64,000 nucleotides of DNA, from assembly GCF_041260155.1 (NCBI RefSeq), contig NC_091938.1, positions 15,491,719 to 15,555,718 of the forward strand. Direction: 5' to 3'. Every line of letters starts with the position of its first letter. Position 1 is the stretch's first letter. Shown in pieces: positions 38,487 through 52,269 of this stretch. Both the position numbers and the translations under genes were made by a program. The notes under the pieces are model-generated. The model was not told the DNA's origin. It did no database searches and saw only the letters and a program-made list of their open reading frames with translations. Source of the stretch: Ptychodera flava. Taxonomy: Eukaryota > Hemichordata > Enteropneusta > Ptychoderidae.

Positions 38487-40657
38487 GATGTTCTTGAGGT
38501 TAACCAGGGGGCGACCTCATCTGTTACAAAACCAGACATTAGAGTTTCGTTTAGGTCGGTAAGAGTGAGCTTTTATTAGTTTCTATGAAACTGAACTACA
38601 GCTTATTAACCGCTACTAAGTGTGGTACAGTGATGTGTAAACTTCACGTAGAAATCACCATCAGGTATGCAAATGGAATCAAGAGTTGGGAACAATGGGA
38701 TATTGCCATATAACACAACTTGATGAGAAGGGGGGAAATACTTTAAATTCATGGTCAAATGTGTCAATCGAAGCAGTTGTTACACAATCATTTTGCGCTA
38801 AATTAAGGAAATCATTTAATTTACTGTAATTGTCTTCCAAACTTCAGTTACCGAAAATGTAGGTACACTTAGGTCTATCATTATGTGTAGTGTGTATAAC
38901 TGCACAAAACTTCAACGGCGTCCGGGTCACAACACGTTACTTCAATGCACAATCCTAGCGAGCCATAACCTGCCAAAATGTGGTAATTTACTGATGTTTT
39001 GGTATGTCAAACGATACCGATCAAAGATTGACTACAAACGATAATTTTACATGCATCTAAAAATCAAGAGACCCGTACAAAGCAATATGTGTTTAATATA
39101 GCTTGATGCAAATCACAGATCTGATCGTCGAAGTGTAAAATATCTCAGACTCTCTGTGATGTCGGGGCAAAAACACATACGTGCACATGCTAATTGACCA
39201 GTGACACGCGCCACCTTCAAGCTACAGGGCGTTCACTGATCATAGACAGTCGTCCCCGGGCACCTGACTTTCCATACACTTATCTGAACGTGACTTCGAC
39301 GATGAACAGCATCACGTGACCCGAAAACGTCGCACAAAATTTAAATCGTAAAGAATTACCAAATTAATCACCAATCGTGTTTTCCCGACGTAAGCTTCCA
39401 TGTAGTAATGTGTGCCATGTAATTCATTGACTTTTTCAAGTGTAAATTTTAATTCTATCAATCAGAGTTGCTGTCTAAGTACCAATCATTCGATGAGTTT
39501 TGTAGTACTGCCTATTATCTTTACTAAAGTAGAACAAGAAATCATATTACTCCAGATAGGGAGTACAGCACCGATGGTGAAAGAGGCGCCCTATCCCAGA
39601 ACATATTCGAGAGGGCAGATATTTGTGGCAAGAAGAAGTGAAATTTTGGTATCCAAATCAGTTTTTCAGTTCACAGCATTCTTTTGAACGGACTGACAAG
39701 GCCAGTTCTATGGAATTAATTTACTTCAGTGCAAATAATAAGTGTAATCAGCAGCGGACAGAAACAGGTCACAAGTTGAATGTCTATGTTAGACACCTGT
39801 GTGTGCCACATTTCCTATCGGAAATTGTATTTACTGCAGGTTTTAATTACCTTGTTTGTCTAGGAACTTCAAAAAGATTTGAGTTTTGAATGACTATAAG
39901 TATAGACAGTCACTTCTACTGTCTATGCTATAATGTATTAAGTAATCGCCAGGTATGATGAACAGAGAAAAATTTGCTTTCTATCTATAATACTGTCAGT
40001 ATTTTTGACTGATACTCAGTCTATTTTTTCACGAATAAATGTCATACATTGACAAAAATAATCAAGCGGAGTCATGTTTGTTCAGTATTTCAGTATATTA
40101 TCCAGTAACTTCGGAAGTAGTCTGCATTTCCTTATAAAGAAACTTGTTCACACTGTAGTCTGCCCTTCTCTAGTTATGAATCTTTACTCCGGTGCTATCC
40201 AATTATCACTTTATTGAGTGTAACAGACCGAGTGCAGTCTCTGTTAAAAACTTATACCGCCTTGTTTTTGACAAGGCCTCAATTTCGTCGGAAAATCGGT
40301 ACCTGCATCGCAAACAGTATACAGTTCCTTGTACACACGTGTAAGGTCAAGTTCCTTAAAGGCCCAATAGCTGTATCTTTGAGCATTATTTTTGTGATTT
40401 TACTTCCAACTAAAATATTGTCGTGGGAATGTATACAAGTATCATAAACTGTCCACTGGGACTGCATGTGCAATCTTGAGCAAGATAAATAAACGTTTGC
40501 CCAAACATGAAATGGCGCCCTCATGCCCGTAAAACAAAGACACTGTATGTCGTGCATACATGCATTGGAATCTTCACAGAAACAACAGAGTAGTCCAATA
40601 TAATGCATAGTACTGAATATTTTCCACTGGGACATCATATGCTTTGTTTTCTTTGTA

Positions 40658-40710
<53 letters not shown>

Positions 40711-40720
40711 GCAATATATG

Positions 40721-40802
<82 letters not shown>

Positions 40803-42364
40803 ACATTGTACATGTACATATATCTAATTTAAAGGGACATAAATATATATGTACATATATTAAAACAATATAGGCAATGATTAACAATAAAACAAACCAA
40901 AATAATTTTAGAAGCAACCAGATGTAACATGACGGATACAGTGTATTGCTCTGCCCTGAAGAAAGGGTACACTTCTTGAAGGTGAAAAGCAGGAAGTGAA
41001 CAAACACTTTAAAAATACTTTATCAGAATCTATTTCTCAGAAAGTCTAAAATGTACCACAGATGTCAACGCCATTACTTCACGATGCAAATTAATTTAAA
41101 TGCGATTTTGACTCATGATTTCGTAAAATTATCATCTTATAATCTGTATATATAATAGTCAGAGATATTTTTTCCTGTTTTAACTCTATTTATTGTACCA
41201 CAAAACACCTCTTTACGTCAACAAATGCATGAATCGCTAAAAAAAGAATTCGAGTTTGATTCGTTCTCAACTTCGGCTACACTTGTTCAAATAAATCTGG
41301 GCTATGAGTTACCATTACTGAGGATGACGTCTACCTTTGGTGTAATCTATCTACGCTAAAATCTTGCTCTAATGTTACACCCGGATTCTCCACCGTGTAT
41401 TACAATTCAACATCTCTTATCAGGAAATACCGCTAACTGGCCAATATATATATGAAGAGAGAAAGCAAACGAAATCCGTCTTACGTGAATAACCTCGTCA
41501 TCAAAGGAAATCAAATCGCTGTAATAATATTCCGTAAAATGTGTACATCCATCATTACAGTGTATTCGGTGAGGGCACCATCCCTACTTCGGATAACAAT
41601 TCTGTAGATTTTTTTTCGATCAGATTAGGCACCTTGTCACTTAGCAAATACATCGCATCGCAGTCAAAACCACTCTGCCAAATAGCCTTAGTTAGTATGT
41701 GTTGCCACTTTCATTATACCGAGCAAAAACCTCGGTTTTCAAATCAAGAAATATAATTTGTCGTCGTCTTGCAGGACGTAATCACAGGCTGAGAGTCAGG
41801 AAAACATTCTTTGAAAATTTCACGAATTTTGATGAAGTTTTGACTACTTTTGTTTTTAATATTTTTGTTATTTGAATGATAGTACTGCCGCCTTGGCTAT
41901 AGTTACACCAGTTACACCTTGGCTATAGTTACACCAACTCAATTTCAAGTATGTCTAGTACCGTATTGCTAACGCTTCAACGCAAACCACAAAATGACCA
42001 GAAACAGTTGTTCCAAATATTAATATAAATCAACTTTTGCAAAAAAGATTTAGACAAGGATTGGGGTTTTCATATCACTAAACGGTACCTAATAATATAG
42101 GCAGCGAAATTAGTAGGCTGGCAGTTAAAATTGTCTCCTTGACGAGGGCGTCAAGATTTACCATTTTCCAACATTTTCCTGTATAAAGGGTGAACAGACT
42201 CCAACGTTTCCAACCCCAGTTTAAAATATGCCTACAGCAGTACTTGTAAGCTTATTTTTACAAACAAGAAAGTTTTGATGATGAAGGGACCTGTAAACAC
42301 TGTGAAAAAATGGTAAATTTGGAGAGCCAACCTGTTACACCTTGCTCACTTGCTCATAATGACG
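38487..42364. other. Intergenic stretch downstream of the sulfotransferase gene
   Basis: I see no supported exon here. The only marked structure is the compound microsatellite at 40661-40798. A polyadenylation site for the sulfotransferase gene could not be placed with confidence. Confidence 0.5.
40661..40798 (+). repeat. Compound (CT)n-(CA)n-(TA)n microsatellite
   Basis: CT at 40663-40707, CA at 40724-40752 and TA at about 40755-40798, adjacent to each other. The 242-residue minus-strand frame that crosses it is low-complexity and is not taken as a gene. Confidence 0.92.
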
Positions 42365-43814
42365 TCACCATGTGCTCAAATGTCGTTTCCCTTGCGGGTT
42401 TCGTCTACAATATTTTGTGATGCAAACTATTAATATAATAATGCTAATAATCACAAACAGAAAAGCTATCACACCGACGATGGTAGCCGTCTTGTCACTT
42501 GATTCTTCTCCAACAACCTCTGAAATAATAAGAAAAAACAATGATGTGACCTTTGAATCGTCTTTTGTTGGAATAAGGGTAAGCACCCGCCCGACAAACA
42601 CATTGTTAAATTAAGGATGAATTACACGAAACTGTATGATCTTGCTATAATATATTCTCTAATATGAGTCAAAGTGCTACCAACGCCAAGTGAAGCAGTA
42701 GGTGTTCCTGAAACAACATATTTTTCACAAAATATGAAATCCAAACAAGTGTTTCCTTTCGCTTCACATTTAAACTTTCGTCCAGTTCCGGGAAACAAAC
42801 GTACAAATATGAAATCGAAGAGTTTCATGAATGAAAATTCAAGGCAAAGTAGAAGGAGAATTAATTCTATTAGAAGAACGTTAGGTTGAGTCGTTTTTCA
42901 ATTAATCTTTCAGAAGTTTTGAATTTGTCTTTTATTTTTTTCATCGTGTTTTTGATATTTTCTCTTCCTTCAAAGACTAACATTAATACAATGAAAGAAG
43001 CTAAACAATACCTTCAACTGTCACGAAACAACTTTGTGATCGTGGATTAGCTTTGTCATGGCTACATCTCCAAGTTCCTTCATCTTCTGACGTAACAGTT
43101 TTTATCAGTAGGTTGTATTCGCCGATGGAGAAATTGCCGAAGACCTGACAGTTTGGAAGGAATGCCTTGTCGCCCTCTGATACCTTACGTGTTTCCCCAT
43201 TTCTGGTTGTTCCCATCTCGGTTTCGGATCGTCTTCGTCCAGGCCATCCAACCGACAGAATAGAACTACTTCTTCACCCCTGGTGACATTTACATCTTCT
43301 GGAATAGTCTGCCATTCAGGATTGGCTGGATGAAGTAATACGACAGATATGTCATTTATGGTGTTTAAAATTTTCAAATTCTCTCATCTCAAAAGATGTC
43401 TTGATTTGAGAACCAAGTGCGCGAGCACATTAAAATGGTTCACGTATTAAGCCATTACAGAGCTTAACTTAGATAGCGATGAGAAATATAAAACATTTAC
43501 CTTTCACGGTCAAGATAGCAAATCGAGTGTGGGGTTTTGCTTGAATTTGAAGACACTGCCAAGAACTTCATATTCTGACGTCACGTTCTTATCAGGAGGT
43601 TATATTCTCCCGCGGAGAAGTTGCCGAAGACCTCACACTGCGGAAAGAATGAGTGCTCGCCCTTCGATACAATTTGTGTTTTACCATTTCTTTTAAGTTG
43701 CCACCTCGGTTTAGGGCCATTTTTTATCCAAGCTTTCGAACCAACAATGTAGACATACGTCATTCCCTGTTGTCACTTTTGCATCAGTTGGCCATTTGTA
43801 CCATTGAGGATTGG
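42365..43814 (-). pseudogene. Ig-domain type I membrane protein, degraded
   Basis: Three exon-like blocks lie on the minus strand: 43814-43501, 43325-43012 and 42519-42365. Both Ig blocks start after a CCAG acceptor with ANP.W and show the Ig cysteines and the late-strand motif. Block two reads VVLFCRLDG ... YNLLIKTVTSEDEGTWRC. The last block encodes EVVGEESSDKTATIVG, a membrane span (VIAFLFVIISIIILIVCI), then the tail TKYCRRNPQGKRHLSTW and a stop. Block 43814-43501 needs about three frame changes to stay aligned with its sister, and block 43325-43012 needs one (after PRWE). The donor of block two and the acceptor of the TM block join in phase (VE-E-VVG). No signal-peptide exon was found. It is either a recent pseudogene or carries assembly indels; the similarity of the two blocks shows an internal exon duplication. 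Confidence 0.7.
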
Positions 43815-45077
43815 CTGGTGGAATGAAAAATAAAACGTAAATTTTAGCTCAAGTCACTAAAGAAAGAAAGAAAGAAAGAAAGAAAGAAGAAAGAAAGAAA
43901 GGGAACTCCAAGAAAAGAAAGAAAGAAAGAAAGCCGTATCTAGCAAGAGGTTTGTGTGATCTACTTGAATAATTGTTGTATCATCAGACAAAAAGCTTTT
44001 CATTTTCTGTGACTACAATTCTCTTATGAATGTTGGTTTACTTACACTGACTTGTGATTGCACTTGATTGATTCATAGGAGACCAGCAAGGCTAAATTTG
44101 GAGTACATAGAGGCTGACAAACTCAGACTGTCCAATTTATTTTAGTTATCTTACAAATTTGCAGTTGACAAAAGATACAATAGAGGAACAACGTTGCGTA
44201 TGGTGTGAAGCTCACACATGTGACGAAATTTATGCAATATTTACAGGGAACTCTCATTGATAATGATCAGGTCTATGACAGTGCTGTGTCATTTGAAGGT
44301 GGGCGCCAAATTCCAGACAAGACCTTCGATATATATTTTAAACATCAAAATGGCACATGTTCATGGCTAGGAAGTGCAGTGAGGGTGGGACAGCGGACGT
44401 GACCCACCACGGCTCAACTTTTTCATAAAAATTCCTGCACGTATACGCACCGGGCGCACGCGCCTTATTTGTAAAAAAATATAATTTCTTGTGTTCGTAG
44501 TCAAAAGGTTGCCACCCTATGCGTCATCGTATCGCTACACCGAGGAACGAACACCGTGTTTAGCTGTGTCACTAGAGCTGGGTCACAAGTTTCGAATGAA
44601 CCACGAATGTATATATACTATGTTCAGTCTTCGCTAGGTCTTCCGTCGTTATCCCACCGAACTCTCAATCCTCACGTTTTCTTGATGCCCAGACCGGTAT
44701 TTGCTCTCTTGTTTTTCGGCATTTCTCCAATAATATATGATGGGAGCCAGTTGCTGCGAAGTTCTAGCCTAGGACGACTTTTTCTGTGTATTGTTTGGGA
44801 TCTGTGTCTTACAACACACGCCCAAAGGAGTCTTAGGGTAAAGGAACAGTTGGTCTCAATCATATTGGAGAAATTGCCGACAAAAGACGGCACACAAAGT
44901 CGCACGAGGCAGATTGCAGACGTACGTAAAATTTTAGCTAAGCGTTTAGTTTTGATGATCATCTGCTACGATCATCTGTAGAACATGAGCAGTGATTTAG
45001 AAGCGACAATGACAAGACAAACGTACTCCCACGTAGAGACCGTTGCCTCGGATGTGATCTCTCTACAAAGTGAGCAG
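43815..45077. other. Gene-free stretch with (GAAA)n
   Basis: A GAAA/AAAG run at 43861-43932 is the only clear feature. Open frames at 44205-44402 and 44556-44981 have no recognised domain and no start context or splice support, so I do not call them. Confidence 0.5.
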
Positions 45078-45159
45078 CTATGGCGCGTAATGCATGCCAA
45101 AATTAACATCCGTTTTCTTACACCACTGACCGAATGTTTCCACTAGTCATCCACATTCG

Positions 45160-45490
45160 ACTTGGCAATTTCTGAACCCACTCACTGAATTATTCAAGTG
45201 GTTACGATTTCTGAACTCACTTACTGCATCCTTCACGTGGTCAGCGATTTCTGAACCCACTCACTTACATTCAAGTAGTTAGCGATTTCTGAACCCACTC
45301 GCTGAATTCTTCATGTGGTCAGCGATTTCTGAACCCACTCACTGAATTCTTCATGTGGTCAGCGATTTCTGAACCCACTCGCTGAATCCTTCAACTAGTT
45401 AGCGATTTCTGGAATCCACTCACTTACATTCAAGTGGTTAGCGATTTCTGAACTCACTCGCTGAATCCTTCAAGTGGTCAGCGATTGCTT
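45160..45490 (+). repeat. ~40-bp minisatellite, left arm array
   Basis: Units of the form AGCGATTTCTGAACCCACTC + (G/A)CTGAATTCTTCA or ACTTACATTCA + (T/A)GTGGTC/AGTAGTT alternate about eight times. Two spacer types (CTGAATtCTTCA and CTTACATTCA) and two link types (GTGGTCA and TAGTTA) are mixed, so the units recombine. The array is the mirror image of 55880-57300. Confidence 0.88.
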
Positions 45491-45704
45491 AATAACCAAC
45501 TCACGAATCCTTTAACTACTCGCCTTCATTCCTCTAGGCACCCTAGCAGACTTAATATATTTTCTATCATAATCCGCGTCACTCAAAAAGAGACCCGTCA
45601 AATTCACTCACGGATTCTGAAGGTGGCTGACCATTACGCTAGGGGGTCTTTACTAAAGCTTGTAAGATGTGACCCGGAAATGAATCTTACTGAGTAAAGA
45701 TACT

Positions 45705-46108
45705 TGTCGTGAATTACATTATTGATTTATATTTTATTGCAATATGTTATTATTATTGTTTACATTGTTATTCAGTCATTTCCTGTTCAAACCAGTAGTG
45801 TTCTAGTATTACACGCGTTCCTGTGGGAAACTGATACAAACTTTATGGACCAGGCCATTCTAGCCAATCACAACGCAGCCCGCTAAAATTGTTTGTCCTA
45901 CCGAGCCTATAGCATATAAGCACGCATGCCATGTATTTTTGGGCACTGTCAGCGTGAGCGTGAGCGAGAGAGCACATGTAAGTCATGTAACAGTACTGCA
46001 GTCAATAAACGTGCGTTCCCAGTTACAGTTCAGCCAAGTGTCATTGTCTTGTATCGTCACCCACTCATTGCTGTGAAACGAACCCCCTTCCATTGTGGCT
46101 CACCCACA
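45705..46108 (+). repeat. Left LTR of the BEL/Pao element
   Basis: 404 bp, from TGTCGTGAATTACATTATTG to ...GGCTCACCCACA. It is near-identical to the right LTR. A TATA-like run (GCATATAAGCACGC) and a nearby AATAAA (CAGTCAATAAACG) are the likely promoter and polyadenylation parts. Confidence 0.93.
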
Positions 46109-49100
46109 ATTTGGTGCCGAGACCAGGATCACAGCCAACCATGCCGACTTTACAAGCTCTACTGAAAAGACGAGAAAAGGCAAAATTCCTTCTCATCGGA
46201 CATCTGGAACCGATAGAAGATCTCATCAGACGACATGACACTACCACAACCAAATCAAAGGATTACCACGAAATCATCACTGGGAAACCCACACTCGATC
46301 GGAAACTTGAAATCCTACTGACTGTCTGTCAAGAACTGTACGATCAATTAGACATTTCTCATGCAGAATTCGGAACTACCGCCGATCTCGAACGAGCTAT
46401 CTCCGCCCGATGCTCAAGCGTCGCCGTATTCATTGACACAATCAAAGCTGCTGAACAGGTACGTACCACCACCGCACAACAAGTCAACACCATTGATACC
46501 TCGCAACAACCGATTCCCACTCAACAAAATCGACCAGCTACTCCATACAAGACTATACAACTACCAAAATTGGAAATCCCGATCTTCTATGGAGACTACA
46601 GACAGTGGAATCAATTTTTCGATAACTTCCGGTCCGCCATCGATGACAACGAACATTTGTCAGACGTGCAGAAATTCGTATACTTGCGCAGTTTCCTCGG
46701 AGGTGAAGCCAAACGTACTATCGATGGATTCGCGACCACCAACGCAAATTACGCTACCGCTGTCAAACTACTGAAAGAGAGGTATGGTCGAACTCAACTC
46801 ATTATCAATGCACATATGAGATATTTGTGGGAACAACCACCCCCTTCGAACAATCCAGAAAGTTTGCGACAATTTCACGATGAACTGGAAACCACGATTC
46901 GCGAACTCAACGTCATGGGAAAGAATGAAAACGACTTCGGCGAGCTACTCATCCCGATGCTGCTCGAGAAATTACCTAAGGAATTCCAAATGCAACTTGC
47001 ACGCGGTCGCGACGACGATTCGTGGACTCTATCGGAATTAACCAAAGCCATGACCAAGGAAATTCGCGTATTATCAGTCGGAAGTAAACTCTCGGATTTG
47101 TCTACGGTTGATGGAGATACTACCCCTACGGTTTCTGCGTTCTACACAAAACTGCTCGCGGATCTAACCACGCTACCACTGGATTTAACCGCCGGAAATC
47201 GCATACTACTACTCCCGCGAAACGATCGCCACCTACTCAAAGAAAATGCGCGTTCTGTAGCGGACAACATTCTCCGAACAATTGTATCAAGATCTCCGAA
47301 CCAAGTCAGAGACTGGAAATTGTCAAACGCGATCACTTATGCTTCAACTGTCTAGGTAAACATTCTGCGAACTATTGTAAATCCAGATTCACTTGCCGTG
47401 TGTGTAAACAGCGACATCATACCGCCCTACATGATGACAGCAAGGTACGTTCAAGCTCTCCAAACTCGGACTCAAAAGCTAACCAGGCGAGCGTCAACTT
47501 CACACACGCGTCACGTGATTCGACCTCTACAAAACACCCGTCTCCTCCTCGCCGCATACTGTTGAAGACTGCAAAAATCCGCGCCAGTTACAGAGGTAAA
47601 GAAGCCATCGCCAACGTACTATTCGATGAAGGCGCCGACCGATCATTCGTTACCAAGCGATTTGCCAAATCACTCAACGCAAATGTACAGTAACACTGAA
47701 CTTTTGAAGCTGAAATCGTTCAACAACTCGCAAGCCGACTACACGTCCGTTCCTACCACATCACTACAACTACACACGCGATACGGCAAACGCGTACTCA
47801 TCGACCTCTTGTGCGTAGAGGAAATATCGGACAATTTGGACAATAATGTAACTTCTGAAATCGCGAATCTACGATACTTGCAAGGACTCCCACTCGCACA
47901 TCCCATTTCTGACGAGTCTGTGATATCGATCGACATATTAATCGGTGCAGATCGTTATTGGGATTTCATCGGTAATCGCGTTGTTCGTGGACCGGGACCA
48001 ACAGCTGTGAGTTCATCATTTGATTTCTACTATCTGGACCACTACGTCACGGAAAACCGCGTTCGGCTCAAGCACAGACATTTCACATCACTACCCTGTC
48101 TCCTGACGACGAACTTCTGGACAAAAACGTCGCTTCGTACTGGGATCTGGAATCAATTGGGATTCGCGATACAATGAACAGTCCCTAGAGAACTCTACGT
48201 CCGACGAACAATTCAAACAATACGCTACAAATGGTTTGACCGAAGAAAACAACAGATTCATAGTCAAACTGCCTTGGAAATCGAGTCATGATCCACTACC
48301 CACGAACTATAACATTGCTCACAACAGAACACGTCACATGATCCAGAAATTACCCCGTGACATTGTTTACATATACGATAGAATCATCTCGGAACAGCTG
48401 GAGTCTAACTACATCGAACAAGTGAATGAAGATGATAACACAGAAGGACATTATCTTCCGCACAGAGCCGTGAAACGCGACAGCGACACTACGCCAATAC
48501 GCGTCGTCTACGATTGCAGTGCAACAGGTGGGCAGGTCAACCCAGCTTAAACGACTGCCTCGATACCGGTCCATCACTTCTCAACGATCTAACAGCGATC
48601 TTACTACGCTTTCGCTCTAATCCGGTCGCATTGACAAGCGATATTGAGAAAGCTTTCTTACAAATACGCCTTGCACCCCGATGATCGCAAATACACCAAG
48701 TTCTTATGGCTATCAGATGTGAACGACGTAAACAGTGACTTTGTAACGTATCAGTTCAGTTCTGTGCTATTTGGAGCAAAATGTAGCCATTCATCCTGAA
48801 CGCAACAGTCAAAACATTGGTAGATGACAATACCGACTTGCCAGCTGCAACTGCTAACAATCTACGCGACGATATGTACGTGGATGACGTCATAACCGGA
48901 TGTCGCGATACCTCTGAAGCCTCACAATTCTATGAAGACGCGAACAAACTATTCGCTACTCGCGGTTTTAATCTTCGATCATGGTGCTCGAACGACCCAT
49001 CTATTCGACAAATCGCCGCCAAAGACAACAAATTGAAAAGTTCTTGTACTACCGGAACACTCGGTATGAAATGGGACGCCAACAGAGACTCGCTCCATTT

Positions 49101-51859
49101 CAAACAGCTCGATTCGCCTCAATCGGCTCGCTTACTACGAAACGCAACGTTGTCAGCTATTCAGCCAGTTTGTATGACCCACTCGGACTCTTGTCACCTG
49201 TACATATTCGTGCATAACTACTTATACAGAAACTATGGCAGCTCGACCACCGATGGGACACCCCATTTCTGCTGAATTACGCGACACATGGTCAACAATC
49301 GCCAATGACCTTAAGGAGGTCACCAGCATCGATATCGCACGACGCTACTTTCCTCGAAAAACTGAGAGTCTGACATTGAGATACACGCATTCGCCGACGC
49401 ATCCGACAAGGCCTATGGAAGCGCCGTCTACATCAAATCAGGGGATCACACTACGCTTGTTATGGCAAAGACGCGCGTCGCGCCGATCAACAAACAATCA
49501 CTAACGCTACCCCGGTTGGAACTCATGGCCACGGTAATTGCTACAAGACTCAGTAAATTCGTTACCTCAGCCCTATCAACGAAGTATAACATTCTACGTA
49601 ACGTGTTGTGGTCAGACTCACAAATCGCGCTCCATTGGATTAACGCGCGCGGTAAACCAGACGTATTCACAACAAATCGCGTAAAGGAAATTAATAGCTT
49701 CACGCAAACCTACAAGTACGTCCCTACAGCTCACAACCCCGCAGATTTACTGACTCGCGGAATTACTCCTGATGAACTACGCAACTCATCACTATGGTGG
49801 GAAGGCCCTGCTTGGCTGAAAACAACGATAGCTGGCCCGTATGTGAACTGTTTGATTCTGAATCTGAAGCGAACATTACAGCTAATCACGTATCCTTGGC
49901 AACGTCTCCTCCAGTGGAACCAGTTCACGGATCACTACCCACTGCCTACGCGAAACAAGATACCGCGTCTACTGCGGACGTCACTACAGACAAATGCCAG
50001 GATAAGCATGACATTCCTGTCGGTATACAATATGCCATGGACATCAACCAATACCGCGATTATAACCACTTGCTACGCGTATCTGCCTACGTCCTACGCT
50101 TCGTACGTCTGCTGAAGAACAAGGAAAAATGCAAACAAACATTACCATCAGCTACCGAACTCAACAACGCTGAACTACTATGGATTGCTCACGTCCAACG
50201 CGAATACTATGCGGACACTATCACTTCGCTCAGGAACAATACCAAGAAATATGGAGCTTTGAGTAAACAGCTGAAACTCTTTATTGGAGAAGATAGCTTG
50301 CTTCACACTGGTGGACGTCTTCACAATGCCAAACTCGATTATTACGCCAAACATCCTATCTTGCTGCCTCGCGAACACCACCTGACACGAATGATCGTGC
50401 ACGATACACACGTTCGCTTGAAACATAGCGGTCCCCAGTCAACGATAACCGCTCTGCGAGAAAGATACTGGATACCCTCGATTCGACGCATCGTAAACAA
50501 CGAACTGAACAAATGCGTTACATGCAAGAGAGTCGACGGACGTGCATATTGCAAACCTCTCACCGCGCCTCTACCTAGATTTCGCGTGATCGAAGTGCCA
50601 CCTTTCAATGTAACCGGCATCGATTACACCGGCGCTCTCTACGTCCGAAACCCAAACACAAGCAACGCATCTAAGGCTTATGTATGCCTAATAAGTATTC
50701 ACTTGCGCAGTGACTCGTGCTGTACATCTTGAGTTAGTTCCTGACCTGACCGCTTCATCGTTTATACTCGCATTTCGCCGATTTGCAGCTCGTCGTTCAA
50801 CTCCTTCTACACTTATCTCTGATAATGCAACGAACTTCATATCAGCGGCAGATGAACTGAAGGAAATCATGACTAACCCTGAAGTACAGACTATGCTAGC
50901 AGATCGACGCACCGTATGGAAATTTATCCCGAAACGTGCTCCATGGTTTGGAGGATTTTACGAGCGTATGATAGGAATCACCAAAACCTCCATAAAGAAA
51001 GTACTTGGAAAATCATGTGTAACATTCATCGAGTTAGAAACCCTACTCACAGAAGTGGAAGCCTCTATAAATGATCGTCCACTGACTTATGTATCATCTC
51101 ACGTTGATGATCTAACACCGCTAACTCCGTCACAACTAGTCAACGGAAGGAACATTTCCGGACTGCCTTACGCACCTCCTAGCGACCCCACGGAATATAC
51201 TCCGAATGTTCGTAATCTCAACCGTCGTTGTGAACATTTATCATCGCTTCTACGCACATTCTGGAAACGATGGTCTACGGAATACTTAACCGCTCTCAGA
51301 GAACGACACTTACATACGACGGACGGTACCAAACATAACATTGTGAAAGTTGGTGACGTCGTACTGATCCACAGCGACGTGGACAAACGCGTGAACTGGC
51401 ATTTAGCTAGAGTTACACGTCTACTACCCGGTGAAGACGGAATCGTACGCACCGTTGAAATCAAGACCAAACTGGGAAAAACAAATCGCCCAGTCACAAA
51501 GCTGTATCCGTTGGAGACTAGCGGAATCCCGTCAACAGCTGATCTGACGTCACGTCCAGTAGGGAATCCCCCCATCGATGGTGACCCAACTCAACTACAG
51601 AACAACACGGATGAAGCCATACAAACTGAACGCGCTCGTCCGACTCGCAAGGCTGCAGAAGTAGCCATGCAGAAAATCAAACATTGGACTTGTTGATTTT
51701 CGCAACCCTTGAACTCATTGAGTGAACTCAAGTTTTCAGTGAACATTGAACACTCAGATATTATTGTGTTCGTGTTACTAACATTGCAGAGTTATATTTC
51801 CATGATCGTTAAAAATATAGAATCAATAATCTTGGAGTTCTTTCTCGCGGCCGGGAGTA

Positions 51860-52264
51860 TGTCGTGAATTACATTATTGATTTATATTTTATTGCAATAT
51901 GTTATTATTATTGTTTACATTGTTATTCAGTCATTTCCTGTTCAAACCAGTAGTGTTCTAGTATTACACGCGTTCCTGTGGGAAACTGATACAAACTTTA
52001 TGGACTAGGCCATTCTAGCCAATCACAACGCAGCCCGCTAAAATTGTTTTGTCCTACCGAGCCTATAGCATATAAGCACGCATGCCATGTATTTTTGGGC
52101 ACTGTCAGCGTGAGCGTGAGCGAGAGAGCACATGTAAGTCATGTAACAGTACTGCAGTCAATAAACGTGCGTTCCCAGTTACAGTTCAGCCAAGTGTCAT
52201 TGTCTTGTATCGTCACCCACTCATTGCTGTGAAACGAACCCCCTTCCATTGTGGCTTACCCACA
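51860..52264 (+). repeat. Right LTR of the BEL/Pao element
   Basis: 405 bp, same termini as the left LTR, followed by the target duplication ATACT. It is preceded by a short purine-rich stretch (GGCCGGGAGTA) in the position of a polypurine tract. Confidence 0.93.
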
Positions 52265-52269
52265 ATACT

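Larger units (their letters stand above)
45705..52264 (+). mobile_element. BEL/Pao LTR retrotransposon, young, broken
   Basis: LTRs at 45705-46108 and 51860-52264 begin TG and end CA and are flanked by the same 5 bases, ATACT (45700-45704, 52265-52269). They differ at about three positions in 404, so the insertion is recent. Parts in order: primer-binding region just after the left LTR; gag with a DUF1759-like core (about 46.5-46.8 kb) and zinc-knuckle cysteines (about 47.35-47.45 kb); retroviral-type aspartic protease region (about 47.55-47.95 kb); reverse transcriptase (about 48.2-49.2 kb); RNase H (about 49.3-49.8 kb); integrase with its zinc-binding start (about 50.3-50.6 kb) and core (about 50.6-51.1 kb); and the C-terminal DUF5641-like domain (about 51.2-51.5 kb). 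This order and the DUF1759/DUF5641 domains are typical of BEL/Pao. No envelope region was seen. The coding part is broken, with roughly half a dozen interruptions. Confidence 0.93.

Noticed and set aside
40279-41007. 242-residue minus-strand open frame
   Set aside because: It crosses the CT/CA/TA microsatellites and its composition is low-complexity (runs of YI, CV and RE); no domain is visible.
44556-44981. 141-residue plus-strand open frame
   Set aside because: A minus-strand frame overlaps it, no domain is recognised, and it abuts the repeat-rich left end of the composite.
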